Notes: a model not told the origin generated them from the letters alone. Shown: positions 16,696-26,130, counted from the first letter of the stretch. The stretch is 38,818 bases of DNA from Enterovibrio norvegicus DSM 15893 (GCF_900115495.1 NZ_FOWR01000029.1:1-38818); one strand, 5' to 3'. Numbers and translations are program-made.

Positions 16696-17490
16696 ATGGA
16701 TATCTTAATCGCCATTACTGCCGCACTGCTTTACTTTGCAGCGCTCATACAGATCATTCCCGGCTTGTCTGGCCCTAGCCAGATCCCAGCACGCTCAGTG
16801 TTTCTTAGCGCAAGCGGCGCGTTAGCCCTTCATGCCTACCTTCTTTTCGACCTTATTGATGCATCTAGTGGGCAAAACCTCAGCATTCTCAATGTGGCAT
16901 CACTGATTAGCTTTATCATTGCCGCAATGACAACAGGCTTGATGTTCAGAATGCGGGTGTGGGTATTGCTCCCCGTTGTCTATAGCTTCTCTGCGATTAA
17001 CCTCGCCGCAGCCACCTTATTGCCTGGCGCTTTCATCACGCACTTAGAAGCCAACCCTCAGGTATTGATTCATATTTCGTTGGCCTTGTTCTCTTATTCC
17101 ACCTTGATGATCGCCACCTTATACGCCATTCAATTGGCCTGGCTTGATCACCAATTAAAGAATAAGAAAAAGCTGGTAATGAACCCAAACCTCCCACCAT
17201 TGATGGCAGTTGAACGCCAACTCTTCAACATTATTTTGATTGGTGAAGTGCTGCTCACCCTCTCACTGGTAACGGGTGCTGTGTTCGTGCAAGACATGGT
17301 TGCGCAAGGTAAAGCGCATAAAGCGGTACTTTCCGCAATGGCATGGGTTGTATATGGCGTCTTACTGTGGGGGCATTATCGCTCAGGATGGCGTGGTCGC
17401 CGCGTCATCTGGATCAGTATCGTGGGCGCATTTTTACTGACCCTGGCTTACTTTGGCAGTCGCTTTGTTCGTGAAGTCATTATCGCCTAG
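16696..17490 (+). CDS. ypjD: YpjD, cytochrome c assembly (CcsA/CcmC-like) membrane protein
   Basis: A 264-residue integral membrane protein with about eight hydrophobic helices from MDILIAITAALLYFAAL to AFLLTLAYFGSRF. It belongs to the YpjD branch of cytochrome c assembly proteins, which share the haem-handling fold of CcsA, but whether YpjD handles haem is not known. A helix with HISLALFSYSTLMIA carries the conserved histidine. I place the start at 16696, which matches the family N-terminus; the frame is open to 16618 and an ATG at 16660 has a better AAGG ribosome site, so the start is uncertain. Position between ffh and corB matches E. coli. Confidence 0.85.
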   Translation: MDILIAITAALLYFAALIQIIPGLSGPSQIPARSVFLSASGALALHAYLLFDLIDASSGQNLSILNVASLISFIIAAMTTGLMFRMRVWVLLPVVYSFSAINLAAATLLPGAFITHLEANPQVLIHISLALFSYSTLMIATLYAIQLAWLDHQLKNKKKLVMNPNLPPLMAVERQLFNIILIGEVLLTLSLVTGAVFVQDMVAQGKAHKAVLSAMAWVVYGVLLWGHYRSGWRGRRVIWISIVGAFLLTLAYFGSRFVREVIIA

Positions 17491-17505
17491 ACACCATACC
17501 TTCAT

Positions 17506-17567
17506 TCGCTGTCAAAACGCATATTGAGTGTAACCGGTGGAATTATCACCATTGAGTTTGACAGCGA
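17506..17567 (+). repeat. Long inverted repeat in the ypjD-corB gap
   Basis: TCGCTGTCAAA (17506-17516) pairs perfectly with TTTGACAGCGA (17557-17567). The 40-nt interior contains a small GGTG/CACC stem (17536-17550). No T-run follows. It ends 54 bp before the corB start, so it would be in the 5' UTR of corB or the 3' end of the ypjD message. Confidence 0.6.
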
Positions 17568-17620
17568 GTGCGATCTTTGCCCTTAATTAGGGTTGAACAC
17601 AATAAAAAGGAATTTACAGT

Positions 17621-18895
17621 TTGGACGACATATCGACGGGAACACTCGCGTCCCTTTTGGTATTGCTCATCTTCATATCCGCTTATTTTTCCGGTTCAGA
17701 AACCGGTATGATGGCGCTAAACCGTTACCGGCTTAGGCACCTTGCCAATCAAGGGCATAAAGGCGCTAAACGTGTAGAAAGGCTGCTAGATCGTCCAGAT
17801 AGGTTGATCGGTCTTATATTGATCGGCAACAACCTCGTCAATATTCTGGCCTCTGCCATTGCCACTATTTTAGGCATGCGCCTCTACGGCGATGCTGGTG
17901 TTGCGATCGCCACAGGTGGCCTCACCCTCGTTGTTCTCGTCTTTGCTGAAGTCACGCCTAAAACCTTGGCCGCTATTTACCCTGAACGCGTTTCCTACAC
18001 CAGCAGCATATTGCTCAACATACTAATGAAGGTGATGTACCCGCTGGTTTGGTTGATCAATGGCATAACGAATGGCTTCCTTCGTTTGCTTGGGCTCACC
18101 ACCAGCCATGACGGTAAAGACCATTTAAGCTCGGAAGAATTAAGAACCGTGGTCAATGAAGCGGGTGGGCTTATCCCTCGCCGTCACCAAGACATGTTGA
18201 TTTCCATCCTCGAGCTCGAAGAAATCGCTGTTAATGACATCATGGTGCCGCGCAATGAAATCACGGGCATCAATGTCAACGATGATTGGAAAGCCATCAT
18301 GCGCCAACTTACTCATGCCCCTCATGGAAGAATGGTGCTCTACCGCGACAACATTGACGAAGTCGTCGGCATGCTGCGTGTCCGTGAAGCCTACCGAATG
18401 ATGGTGGAAAATGAGTTCAACAAAGAGAACTTGCTACGTGCTGCTGACGAGGTGTACTACATTCCCGAAGGAACACCGCTCAATGTCCAAATGCTCAAAT
18501 TCCAACGCAATAAAGAACGTATCGGCCTGATTGTCGATGAGTATGGCGACATCATTGGTTTGGTCACGTTAGAAGATATCTTGGAAGAAATTGTCGGTGA
18601 ATTCACGACGTCGCTTTCGCCAAGCCTTGCGGAAGAAATCACAGCATTGCCTGATGGCAGTTACATGATCGAAGGCAGTGCGAACATCCGTGATTTGAAC
18701 AAGAGTTTAAACTGGGCGTTACCGACTGATGGACCGCGCACATTGAATGGCCTGATCTTGGAACACCTCGAAGACATTCCTGATTGCCAAGTGAGCATTG
18801 AAGTGGAAGGCCACCAAATGGAGATCATCGATGTGGCTGAAAACATGATTAAGCAGGTAAAAATACTTCCAGTCCCTAAAGCGCCCCAAAGCTAA
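17621..18895 (+). CDS. corB: CNNM/CorB-type (HlyC/CorC family, YfjD-like) transporter
   Basis: A 424-residue membrane protein with an N-terminal DUF21 domain of about four helices (ISAYFSGSETGMMALNRYRLRHLA; LIGNNLVNILASA; FAEVTPKTLA), a CBS pair (about 195-330; NDIMVPRNEI, GLIVDEYGDIIGLVTLEDILEEIVGE) and a C-terminal CorC/HlyC domain. Relatives export or regulate Mg2+ and related divalent cations. It aligns throughout with E. coli YfjD. The start is a TTG with AAAGGAA eight bases upstream; no in-frame ATG near it preserves the family N-terminus. It follows ypjD by 130 bp, with an inverted repeat between them. Confidence 0.92.
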   Translation: MDDISTGTLASLLVLLIFISAYFSGSETGMMALNRYRLRHLANQGHKGAKRVERLLDRPDRLIGLILIGNNLVNILASAIATILGMRLYGDAGVAIATGGLTLVVLVFAEVTPKTLAAIYPERVSYTSSILLNILMKVMYPLVWLINGITNGFLRLLGLTTSHDGKDHLSSEELRTVVNEAGGLIPRRHQDMLISILELEEIAVNDIMVPRNEITGINVNDDWKAIMRQLTHAPHGRMVLYRDNIDEVVGMLRVREAYRMMVENEFNKENLLRAADEVYYIPEGTPLNVQMLKFQRNKERIGLIVDEYGDIIGLVTLEDILEEIVGEFTTSLSPSLAEEITALPDGSYMIEGSANIRDLNKSLNWALPTDGPRTLNGLILEHLEDIPDCQVSIEVEGHQMEIIDVAENMIKQVKILPVPKAPQS

Positions 18896-18900
18896 CCGTG

Positions 18901-18937
18901 TGCATCAACCCGAATAGGTGCTATTTGGGTTGATGCA
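18901..18937 (+). terminator. corB terminator-like hairpin
   Basis: A 17-bp stem (18901-18917 with 18921-18937, one G-T pair, GTG loop) lies 6 bp past corB. The tail TATTTCATA is only weakly T-rich. The rest of the 245-bp gap to the chemoreceptor has no clear promoter. Confidence 0.7.
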
Positions 18938-19140
18938 TATTTCATACAACAGCCACATAGTACTTCCTCCCTCGCAAACCTGTCATTAAATTTTACACAT
19001 CACAACTCACAATAAAGACACCCCGACTGTTTTTCAGCTAATTTTATAGAGCAGCTGTAAACCATGATGGGTTAAACAGCATGTTTCACTTCCCGTAAAA
19101 TTCTGCGGCGTACCGCCGTTTAACGCGACAGGGTGTCATT

Positions 19141-20439
19141 ATGTTCAACGGTAAATTAAAAAAAGAATTACAAGCAAGCCGCGAAAGCGCCGCTGAAAAA
19201 CAAGCAATTTTAGATGCGATAGATAACAGCATCGCCACCATTTATTTCACCCCCGAAGGTATCGTGAAGCATGCCAATGCCATTTTCCTTGGGGTGATTG
19301 GTTTTTCTCTTGAGGAAGTTACGGGGAAACATCACAGAGAACTTTGTGACCCAGAACTTGCAAACAGTGCAGATTACCAACGATTTTGGGAACGATTACG
19401 TTCAGGCGAAGTGATAAACGGCACCTTTCCACGCTTTAACAGTAAAGGCCACCGTATTTGGTTAGAAGCCTCTTACTTCCCGATAAAAACTGATGGTGCA
19501 GTGACAGGTGTAATGAAGATCGCTTCAGACATCACCAAAGAGAAAATCCGTCTAGACCAACAAAGTGCTGTATCAGAAGCCTTAGATAAATCTATGGCAA
19601 CAATTGAATTTCAACCTGACGGTACAATCATTAAAGCCAATGCTAACTTCCTTAGTGCAGTTGGTTACTCATTAGAACAAATACAAGGTAAGCATCACCG
19701 TATGTTTTGCCCTGATTCATTTTATGAAGCCCAACCTAATTTTTGGGCTGAACTCGCGTCAGGAGATTTTAAAGCGGGTCAGTTTGAACGCAAAGACAGT
19801 GCTGGTCGTGTGCTTTGGCTGCGTGCCACCTACAATCCCATATTTGATAGCAAAGGGAAGGTTGTCAGCGTTGTGAAATTTGCCTCTAACATTACCGAGA
19901 AAGTCGAACAAGAACAGGCGATTCGATCTGCAGCAGAAGTGGCGTATACCAACTCCGTCAAAACAGCAGAAGTCGCACAGCAAGGTTCTGATGTGCTGGA
20001 ATCAACAGTGTCGACATCCCGCTCTATCTCTGAACAGGTCATAGAGACCGCATCATCTATATCGCAATTGAATGAGCAATCTAAAAGCATCGAAGCGATT
20101 GTCTCAACAATCAGTGATATCGCCGACCAAACTAACTTACTGGCATTAAATGCGGCGATAGAAGCTGCGCGAGCTGGCGATCAAGGGCGAGGGTTCGCAG
20201 TGGTTGCAGATGAAGTCAGACAACTGGCAGCACGTACTAGCCAATCCACGGCAGAAATTGCAGACGTGGTGAAAAAGAACCGCGAATTGACGTCTGAAGC
20301 CACAGCCAAGATGTCGAGTGTTTCCGAATCTGCTCAAAAAGGTCAGTCTCAAATATCCGAAGCCTCGGGCGTGATGGAAGAGATTAAAGCGAGTGCACAG
20401 ACGGTTGCTCAGACGGTTTCAGGGTTGAATGTCGGCTAA
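19141..20439 (+). CDS. Soluble PAS-PAS methyl-accepting chemotaxis protein (BdlA-like)
   Basis: The 432-residue protein has no signal peptide or transmembrane helix. Two PAS domains (about 20-135 and 145-255) are near duplicates, both with the HH(R) segment [10 protein letters not shown] / [10 protein letters not shown] and an [10 protein letters not shown] / [10 protein letters not shown] strand. A short MCP signalling domain follows, with the kinase-contact tip [32 protein letters not shown]. There is no C-terminal CheR/CheB pentapeptide. Length and order match Pseudomonas BdlA, which controls biofilm dispersal. Cytoplasmic location is inferred; the ligand or cofactor (PAS histidines could hint at haem or other cofactors) is unknown. 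It is followed by a terminator shared with the sugar importer operon. Confidence 0.88.
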   Translation: MFNGKLKKELQASRESAAEKQAILDAIDNSIATIYFTPEGIVKHANAIFLGVIGFSLEEVTGKHHRELCDPELANSADYQRFWERLRSGEVINGTFPRFNSKGHRIWLEASYFPIKTDGAVTGVMKIASDITKEKIRLDQQSAVSEALDKSMATIEFQPDGTIIKANANFLSAVGYSLEQIQGKHHRMFCPDSFYEAQPNFWAELASGDFKAGQFERKDSAGRVLWLRATYNPIFDSKGKVVSVVKFASNITEKVEQEQAIRSAAEVAYTNSVKTAEVAQQGSDVLESTVSTSRSISEQVIETASSISQLNEQSKSIEAIVSTISDIADQTNLLALNAAIEAARAGDQGRGFAVVADEVRQLAARTSQSTAEIADVVKKNRELTSEATAKMSSVSESAQKGQSQISEASGVMEEIKASAQTVAQTVSGLNVG

Positions 20440-20468
20440 TCGACATCTTTTCAAATGAACAAAAATTC

Positions 20469-20494
20469 AAAAGCGCTCCCTCAGGAGCGCTTTT
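20469..20494. terminator. Bidirectional terminator between chemoreceptor and ABC importer
   Basis: AAAAGCGCTCC pairs with GGAGCGCTTTT across a CTCA loop. It abuts the stop of the leftward ATPase gene at 20496. Confidence 0.9.
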
Positions 20495-20495
20495 A

Positions 20496-21599
20496 TTATC
20501 GGATTCGATTTCCAGACTCGCTATCAAACAACACCAGCTTTTCAGGATTAAAACGAAAGTGCGCCATGTCGCCCGCCTTCAAACAGATGTTTGCTGGCAT
20601 GCGCGCCACCACTTCTGTTCCGCCAAGAGAGGTAATCACGTATGTGTCTGCGCCCGTTGGTTCGGTGACATCCACCTTGCAATGCAAGGTCGAAGGCGTG
20701 CTGCCTTCGCTCTCTGTAATGTCTTCAGGCCTAACGCCCATTTGCACCGTTTTCCCCACATATGCGCTTAGCTCTCCAAACCCACAACTAATGGTGACGG
20801 ATTGTGGCTCTCCATCAAACCCCGTCAATTGCAGTTGGGTTTCTGATGTATCAGCGCGTTCAACCAACACTTCCACCAAATTCATGGAAGGACTTCCCAT
20901 AAAGGTGGCAACAAAGGTATTGGCCGGATCGTCATACACCTCGGCAGGAGAGCCAAGTTGTTGCAGTTCACCGTCTTTCATCACCGCTATTTTTGTCGCC
21001 AGTGTCATGGCTTCAATTTGGTCATGGGTGACATAGACAATGGTTGCATTTAAACGCTGATGTAGGCGTTTAATTTCCGTGCGCATATCAACACGGAGCT
21101 TTGCATCCAAGTTCGACAACGGTTCATCAAACAAGAATATTTTTGGATCGCGTACAAGTGCGCGTCCCATTGCCACCCGCTGACGTTGACCGCCAGAAAG
21201 CTGCCCAGGTTTACGCTTCAGCAAATGCTCGATTTGCAGCATCGCTGACACCTCACCGATTTTCTTTTCCCTTTCCGGCTTTGGCACATGGCGCATTTCA
21301 AGGCCAAACGAGATGTTCTGCCCCACCGTCATGTTTGGGTAAAGCGCATAAGACTGGAACACCATGGCGATATCACGTTCTGCGGGGTGCAGTTCATTAA
21401 TCACGCTATCACCAATGCTGACCTCACCATCGCTAATGCTGTCTAACCCAGCAATCATATTCAGTAAGGTCGATTTACCACACCCTGATGGCCCCACCAG
21501 CACCAGAAAATCACCATCATCAATGCCGATATTGATGCCTTTTAATACCTCAACGTGGCCGAAGCGTTTTTTTACGTTATTGAGCGTTAGAGATGCCAT
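20496..21599 (-). CDS. Sugar ABC transporter ATPase (MalK/UgpC/GtsD type)
   Basis: This is the nucleotide-binding subunit of a CUT1-class sugar importer. The 367 residues have Walker A GPSGCGKST (36-44), the Q-loop, signature LSGGQRQRVAMGRAL, Walker B IFLFDEP and the switch HDQIEAM, then a C-terminal MalK-type regulatory domain (about 240-367; VRPEDI). Only 4 bp separate it from the upstream permease. It is the last gene of a five-gene leftward operon. MalK-type ATPases may be shared between several importers. Confidence 0.95.
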   Translation of the reverse strand: MASLTLNNVKKRFGHVEVLKGINIGIDDGDFLVLVGPSGCGKSTLLNMIAGLDSISDGEVSIGDSVINELHPAERDIAMVFQSYALYPNMTVGQNISFGLEMRHVPKPEREKKIGEVSAMLQIEHLLKRKPGQLSGGQRQRVAMGRALVRDPKIFLFDEPLSNLDAKLRVDMRTEIKRLHQRLNATIVYVTHDQIEAMTLATKIAVMKDGELQQLGSPAEVYDDPANTFVATFMGSPSMNLVEVLVERADTSETQLQLTGFDGEPQSVTISCGFGELSAYVGKTVQMGVRPEDITESEGSTPSTLHCKVDVTEPTGADTYVITSLGGTEVVARMPANICLKAGDMAHFRFNPEKLVLFDSESGNRIR

Positions 21600-21603
21600 T
21601 ACC

Positions 21604-22485
21604 TTATCCTTTTACTGATCCCGCCATCAGGCCACGAACGAAATAACGTCCCGCTAAGATGTACACCAACAAGGTGGGGAGTGCGGCAATCATGGCGCCA
21701 GCCATGTGCACGTTGTATTCCTTTACACCGGTAGAAGAGTTCACCAAATTATTCAGTGCTACTGTGATTGGCGCGGTATCTCCCGACGCAAATGACGCAC
21801 CGAACAAGAAATCATTCCAAATGTTGGTGAACTGCCAAATGATGGTCACCACAATGATGGGCCCCGAACTTGGCAATAAAATGCGGAAAAACATACGGAA
21901 GAATCCTGCACCATCAATCATGGCAGCGCGAATTAATTCACTTGGGAAGGCTTCGTAGTAATTGCGGAAGAACAAAGTGGTAAACCCTAATCCATAAATC
22001 GCATGCACCAACACCAACCCTGCCGTAGTATTTGCTAACCCCAGCGTACCGAGCACCTGACTCATTGGCACCAATACCACTTGGAACGGAATAAAACACC
22101 CAAACAGCATCAAGCCAAACACCCAACGGTGTCCTCGAAAGCGCCATTTCGTCAGCACATATCCGTTTAATGCACCAAGGGTGGTTGATAACAACACGCC
22201 CGGCACAGTGATCATGATGGAGTTCGTAAAGTATCCGCTTATACCTTCACACGTCAGGCCAATACACGCCGTTCCCCACGCAGAAATCCAAGGTTCGACG
22301 GTCCAGACTTGAGGCAAGGCCAACATGTTCCCTTGGCGAATCTCATCGAGTTCTTTAAATGACGTCACCAACATGACAAACAGCGGCAGTAAGTACATGC
22401 AGGCAAACACGATTAACGTGGTGTAAATCAATATCCGCCAAAAGCGAGTTCCTTGAAAAGGAGAAGAGGTTTCACTGCTACTCAT
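21604..22485 (-). CDS. Sugar ABC transporter permease (MalG/GtsC type)
   Basis: A 293-residue inner membrane protein with six hydrophobic helices and the EAA loop EAFPSELIRAAMIDGAGFF that docks on the ATPase. It belongs to the MalG-like half of CUT1 permeases. Its first eight bases overlap the end of the partner permease, indicating translational coupling. It contains an extra cysteine-bearing loop (TACIGLTCEG) after helix 1, toward the periplasmic side; glucose-type (Gts) permeases often carry an insert here, as I recall them. Confidence 0.94.
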   Translation of the reverse strand: MSSSETSSPFQGTRFWRILIYTTLIVFACMYLLPLFVMLVTSFKELDEIRQGNMLALPQVWTVEPWISAWGTACIGLTCEGISGYFTNSIMITVPGVLLSTTLGALNGYVLTKWRFRGHRWVFGLMLFGCFIPFQVVLVPMSQVLGTLGLANTTAGLVLVHAIYGLGFTTLFFRNYYEAFPSELIRAAMIDGAGFFRMFFRILLPSSGPIIVVTIIWQFTNIWNDFLFGASFASGDTAPITVALNNLVNSSTGVKEYNVHMAGAMIAALPTLLVYILAGRYFVRGLMAGSVKG

Positions 22486-23377
22486 GCTTCTTCTCCTTCA
22501 ACTCGCTATACAGATACGGAATGATAATGGCCGCAATGGTCATCAACATGATGATCGCACTGGCAGAGCCCACCGCCATTTGGTTACGCGAAAAAGTGTA
22601 CGAATACATAAAGGTCGCGGGCATTGCTGTGGCATTCCCCGGACCGCCACCCGTTAAGGCAATGACCAAGTCATAACTTTTGATGGCCATGTGCGCGAGC
22701 ACGATAAAAGCACTGAGGAAGACGGGACGAAGCTGCGGAATAATGATGCGGCGATACATTTGAAACGATGATGCGCCATCAAGCTGGGCCGCTTTTAACA
22801 TTTCACTGTCGATGCCACGCAAACCCGCAAGGAACATCGCCATGACGAACCCAGACGTTTGCCAGACACCCGCAATCACAATGGTGTAAATCGCCATGTC
22901 GGGGTTTATCAACCAATCAAAGCTGAAACTCTCCCAGCCCAATTCATGCATGGTTTTCTCAAGCCCTAAACCCGGATTTAAAAACCACTTCCATGCTGTC
23001 CCCGTCACGATGAAACTCAATGCCATCGGATACAGGAAGATAGGACGTAAGCCACCTTCAATGCGAATCTTTTGATCGAGTAATATCGCCAGAAGCAAAC
23101 CAAGGGCACAACATATGACGATATAAAGAATGCCGAAGATAGCGAGATTTTCGAGCGCCACTTGCCAATTCAGACTGTTCCACAATTTTTCGTAAGGACG
23201 CACGCCATCAAGGTTGTAGTTCGGCAGCATACGAGAACGGCTGAACGAGATGTACGTTGTCCATGCAATAAAGCCATAAACAAAAAATAGGATGAGCGCA
23301 AAAGAAGGCGCAATAACGATTTTGGGTAACAGTTGCTGCCAAAAATGGCGCGAACTGTATTTTCCTTGTGAAGACAT
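22478..23377 (-). CDS. Sugar ABC transporter permease (MalF/GtsB type)
   Basis: A 299-residue inner membrane permease with six predicted helices and the EAA loop DSEMLKAAQLDGASSF. It is the compact MalF-like partner (no large periplasmic insert). I choose the ATG at 23377, with AAGGAT six bases upstream; the frame extends 11 codons further to 23410 but lacks a ribosome site and overlaps a hairpin. It lies 90 bp after the binding-protein gene, with an intercistronic hairpin between them. Confidence 0.94.
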   Translation of the reverse strand: MSSQGKYSSRHFWQQLLPKIVIAPSFALILFFVYGFIAWTTYISFSRSRMLPNYNLDGVRPYEKLWNSLNWQVALENLAIFGILYIVICCALGLLLAILLDQKIRIEGGLRPIFLYPMALSFIVTGTAWKWFLNPGLGLEKTMHELGWESFSFDWLINPDMAIYTIVIAGVWQTSGFVMAMFLAGLRGIDSEMLKAAQLDGASSFQMYRRIIIPQLRPVFLSAFIVLAHMAIKSYDLVIALTGGGPGNATAMPATFMYSYTFSRNQMAVGSASAIIMLMTIAAIIIPYLYSELKEKKHE

Positions 23378-23403
23378 AAATCGATCCTTGAGGTAAAGCG
23401 ACA

Positions 23404-23450
23404 CTGGCATGAAAAGCGCGGTTCTAGGATCTAAAACCGCCTTCTGCCAG
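23404..23450 (-). repeat. Intercistronic two-tier hairpin after the binding-protein gene
   Basis: Outer arms CTGGCA (23404-23409) and TGCCAG (23445-23450) enclose inner arms GCGGTT (23418-23423) and AACCGC (23435-23440). It sits between the binding protein and the first permease, where E. coli malE-malF carries REP structures that protect the binding-protein mRNA. Inference: it helps make more binding protein than permease. Confidence 0.6.
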
Positions 23451-23467
23451 CGTCACTCTCACTATCC

Positions 23468-24715
23468 CTAGATTGCGTCTTGAACCGCAGAGACCAGTGC
23501 TTTCGTTGCTTGCTGTGAGTCCATGCCGCCGTTGAAGTGATTGGTCACCACATCATATACCGCATTTTTCACCGCAGCTGGCGCAGCATGACCATGTGCC
23601 ATACTGCCCACCAAGGTGTCGTTTTTGTTTGCTTCCGCGAGGTCGGCCATGCCTTTTTTACCACACGCATCAAAATCTGCATTTGACACATCGGTACGTG
23701 CAGGTACAGAACCTTTCACCACGTTAAACGCGGATTGGAACGTAGGTGCCATGATGGCTTTCGCCATTTCGTCCTGCGCTTTCGACTCGCCCACATCGAA
23801 CATCACGAACTGATCCGAGTTAAAGGTCACCATGCCTTGAGTCCCCGGCATACGGAAGCACAAGAAATCTTCATTGGGTTTCAGGCCTGCTTTGAGGAAT
23901 TCCCCTTTCGCCCAGTCACCCATGATTTGCATGCCCGCTTTATTTTCAATCACCATCGCCGATGCCAAGTTCCAATCACGGCCCGGGAAGTTTTTGTCCA
24001 CATAGCCGCGAAGCTGCGTCATGCGGTCAAAAACTTTCAACATGGTGTCAGAACTCAGCGCTTCTGGGTCTAAATCAACCATGGCTTTACGGTAGAAATC
24101 GATGCCGCCCGTGGTGAGTACAACGCCATCAAAAATGGTCGCGTCTTGCCATGCCTGACCGCCATGAGCCAACGGGATATAGCCCGCGGCTTTGAGCTTA
24201 TCGAGGGCAGAGATCAGCTCATCCCAGTTTTCAGGTTGCTTCGCACCCACCTCATCAAGGAGCTTTTTGTTCGCCCAAATCCAGTTGGTGGAGTGCACAT
24301 TAACAGGCGCAGATACCCATTTGTCGTCGTATTTAGCGAAGCGTTGAAGTGCTGTTGGTACAACCTCGTTCCAACCTTCGGCTTCCGCGACACTGTTCAG
24401 GTTTGCTACCACATCTTCCGCCGCCCAGTCTTGAATATCAAAACCGAGCATTTGAACTGCGGTAGGCGGATTGCCTGAGGTCACACGCGCACGGAGCACA
24501 GTCATAGCATTCCCGCCACCACCGCCCGCCACTGGCATGTCTTGCCAGCCGACACCTTTGGTACCCAGATCGTCTTTCAACACATTCAGAGCCGCAGCTT
24601 CACCGCCCGATGTCCACCAGTGCAAGACTTCTACATCTTCTGCCTGTACCGCTGCCGTTGAGAGCAGCAAAGCACCCGCGAGGGGCAAGGTTTGAATCAT
24701 GGTGTTCTTTTTCAT
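23468..24715 (-). CDS. Glucose/mannose-type ABC transporter substrate-binding protein (GtsA-like)
   Basis: A periplasmic binding protein of 415 residues with a signal peptide likely cut after AVQA (25/26). The mature start [22 protein letters not shown] and the [13 protein letters not shown] and SGNPPTAVQ segments resemble Pseudomonas GtsA and Thermus glucose/mannose-binding proteins, so a hexose or close derivative is the best guess. Two cysteines (LCFRMPG, DACGKKG) may form a disulfide. It is the second gene of the operon, 49 bp after the LacI regulator, ahead of the permeases. Confidence 0.9.
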   Translation of the reverse strand: MKKNTMIQTLPLAGALLLSTAAVQAEDVEVLHWWTSGGEAAALNVLKDDLGTKGVGWQDMPVAGGGGGNAMTVLRARVTSGNPPTAVQMLGFDIQDWAAEDVVANLNSVAEAEGWNEVVPTALQRFAKYDDKWVSAPVNVHSTNWIWANKKLLDEVGAKQPENWDELISALDKLKAAGYIPLAHGGQAWQDATIFDGVVLTTGGIDFYRKAMVDLDPEALSSDTMLKVFDRMTQLRGYVDKNFPGRDWNLASAMVIENKAGMQIMGDWAKGEFLKAGLKPNEDFLCFRMPGTQGMVTFNSDQFVMFDVGESKAQDEMAKAIMAPTFQSAFNVVKGSVPARTDVSNADFDACGKKGMADLAEANKNDTLVGSMAHGHAAPAAVKNAVYDVVTNHFNGGMDSQQATKALVSAVQDAI

Positions 24716-24764
24716 GATATGTCGTCCCGTTTATCGTTGACCTGCAATGACTGCAGTGTTCCTT

Positions 24765-25853
24765 TCAGTCCTTGGGAACAGAGGTTGAGTGAGCAACCTT
24801 ATCCCCGATCGCGCAGCACGATGAGCGAACCATCAATTTCACACCAACAACATCGTTGTCAGAGGAAAGGGAATGTTCCCTGCATTGCTGCATGCGTTCA
24901 CTTGCCACTCGACCAATGTCTTCCGCATTCACACGTATTGTTGTTAACGCTGGAGACATCAATCGACTGTCCTCTAAATCATCAAACCCCACCACGGAGA
25001 TATCCTTTCCAGGTACCAACCCACGATCACGCAATGCGGTGTAAGCGCCATACGCCACCACATCGGTAAAACACACCATTGCCGAAATGCTTGGGTCACG
25101 GTCAAGCACGCGCGTTACCGCTAACTGCCCACCCTCTCGCTTGGTCGAACTCGGCTCAATATCACTGTCTTTCACGGCTAACTCGGCCTCTTGCATGGCA
25201 GAGAGAAATCCTTCTTTTCGTTCCTGGTAATCTGAAATACTTTCTACACCGCCAACAAATGCGATTCGCGTATGCCCGAGATCAATCAGATACTTGGTCG
25301 ATAAATACATGCCTCGACGGTTATCTGGTACAACAACCGGCACATTCGCACCGGCAATTTCTCGCATTAGACACACGGTGGGATACCCTGCACTGGCTAA
25401 GCCTTGCAGCCAATCCGCCGATGTTTCCGGTGCTGGCGTGATAAAAAATCCGGCCACATTGTGTTCTTTCAGCGATGCCACCAGTGCTCTCTGACGTGCC
25501 TCACTCTCATTAATGTTGACCACAACAGGCACAAGTCCTTGGTCTGTCAACGCCGTCTCAAGTGCAATAATGACCTGCGCCAAATAAGGGTTAGCGAGAT
25601 CATTCGCGACGATTGCCAGCATGTTTGATTCACGGTTTCTAAGCCCAGCAGCTTCGCGGTTATAGACATAACCCAATGCATCAATCGCCGCGTTCACTTT
25701 CTCGATGGTTCGCGCTTTCACGCCCACACCACCACGCAGCACCAAAGAGACCGTAGATTTGGACACACCTGCCGTTCTCGCAACATCAATCACCGTTGCT
25801 TTTTTACTGGCCACATAACTTGCTGATTTACGACCAGCCATGACAAAAACCAT
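24765..25853 (-). CDS. LacI-family transcriptional regulator
   Basis: The 362-residue protein has an N-terminal LacI helix-turn-helix (about 20-41; ATVIDVARTAGVSKSTVSLVL) with hinge helix, then a periplasmic-binding-protein-like effector domain (ANPYLAQVI..., DLGHTRIAFVGG, ISVVGFDDLE). I take the ATG at 25853, which has GGGATGG upstream; an ATG at 25841 is an alternative without a good ribosome site. It lies first in the importer operon and is divergent from the DUF1479 gene. It is likely a sugar-responsive repressor of both, acting at the TGGAACGTTCCA palindrome; this is inference. Confidence 0.92.
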   Translation of the reverse strand: MVFVMAGRKSASYVASKKATVIDVARTAGVSKSTVSLVLRGGVGVKARTIEKVNAAIDALGYVYNREAAGLRNRESNMLAIVANDLANPYLAQVIIALETALTDQGLVPVVVNINESEARQRALVASLKEHNVAGFFITPAPETSADWLQGLASAGYPTVCLMREIAGANVPVVVPDNRRGMYLSTKYLIDLGHTRIAFVGGVESISDYQERKEGFLSAMQEAELAVKDSDIEPSSTKREGGQLAVTRVLDRDPSISAMVCFTDVVAYGAYTALRDRGLVPGKDISVVGFDDLEDSRLMSPALTTIRVNAEDIGRVASERMQQCREHSLSSDNDVVGVKLMVRSSCCAIGDKVAHSTSVPKD

Positions 25854-25942
25854 TCATGCGTCCATCCCACCAGCTGAATAAAAAGTTATTGATGCATTAC
25901 AGTCATCTGCGAGCAAAGACAGTTTCTGTTCAAAAAATAAAC

Positions 25943-25954
25943 TGGAACGTTCCA
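25943..25954. promoter_or_regulatory. Probable LacI-family operator TGGAACGTTCCA
   Basis: A perfect 12-bp palindrome with a central CG, the standard form for LacI-family operators, lies in the divergent region. It overlaps a weak -35 (CTGGAA, 25942-25947) that is 17 bp from TATATT (25965-25970) facing the DUF1479 gene, so binding there could block rightward transcription. Confidence 0.7.
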
Positions 25955-26069
25955 ATAAAGGTAGTATATTTGTGTAAATAAAGTTGCAATTAAGTTAATT
26001 ATCAATAGAGAAACAAGCGCTAGATCACGGCAAGTTCGATGGCATATGCATGACTGTCGATGTTCTGGA

Positions 26070-26088
26070 ACAAAACATACTGTTTTGT
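26070..26088. promoter_or_regulatory. Second palindrome before the DUF1479 gene
   Basis: ACAAAACA-TAC-TGTTTTGT, perfect 8-bp arms, lies 43 bp before the chosen start. Just left of it is TGTTCTGGAACA, an imperfect palindrome (26061-26072). They may be a regulator site or an mRNA hairpin. Confidence 0.5.
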
Positions 26089-26130
26089 ACCGCGTTGTTA
26101 CGGATGGAAAGCACGAGAAAGGAAAGAACG

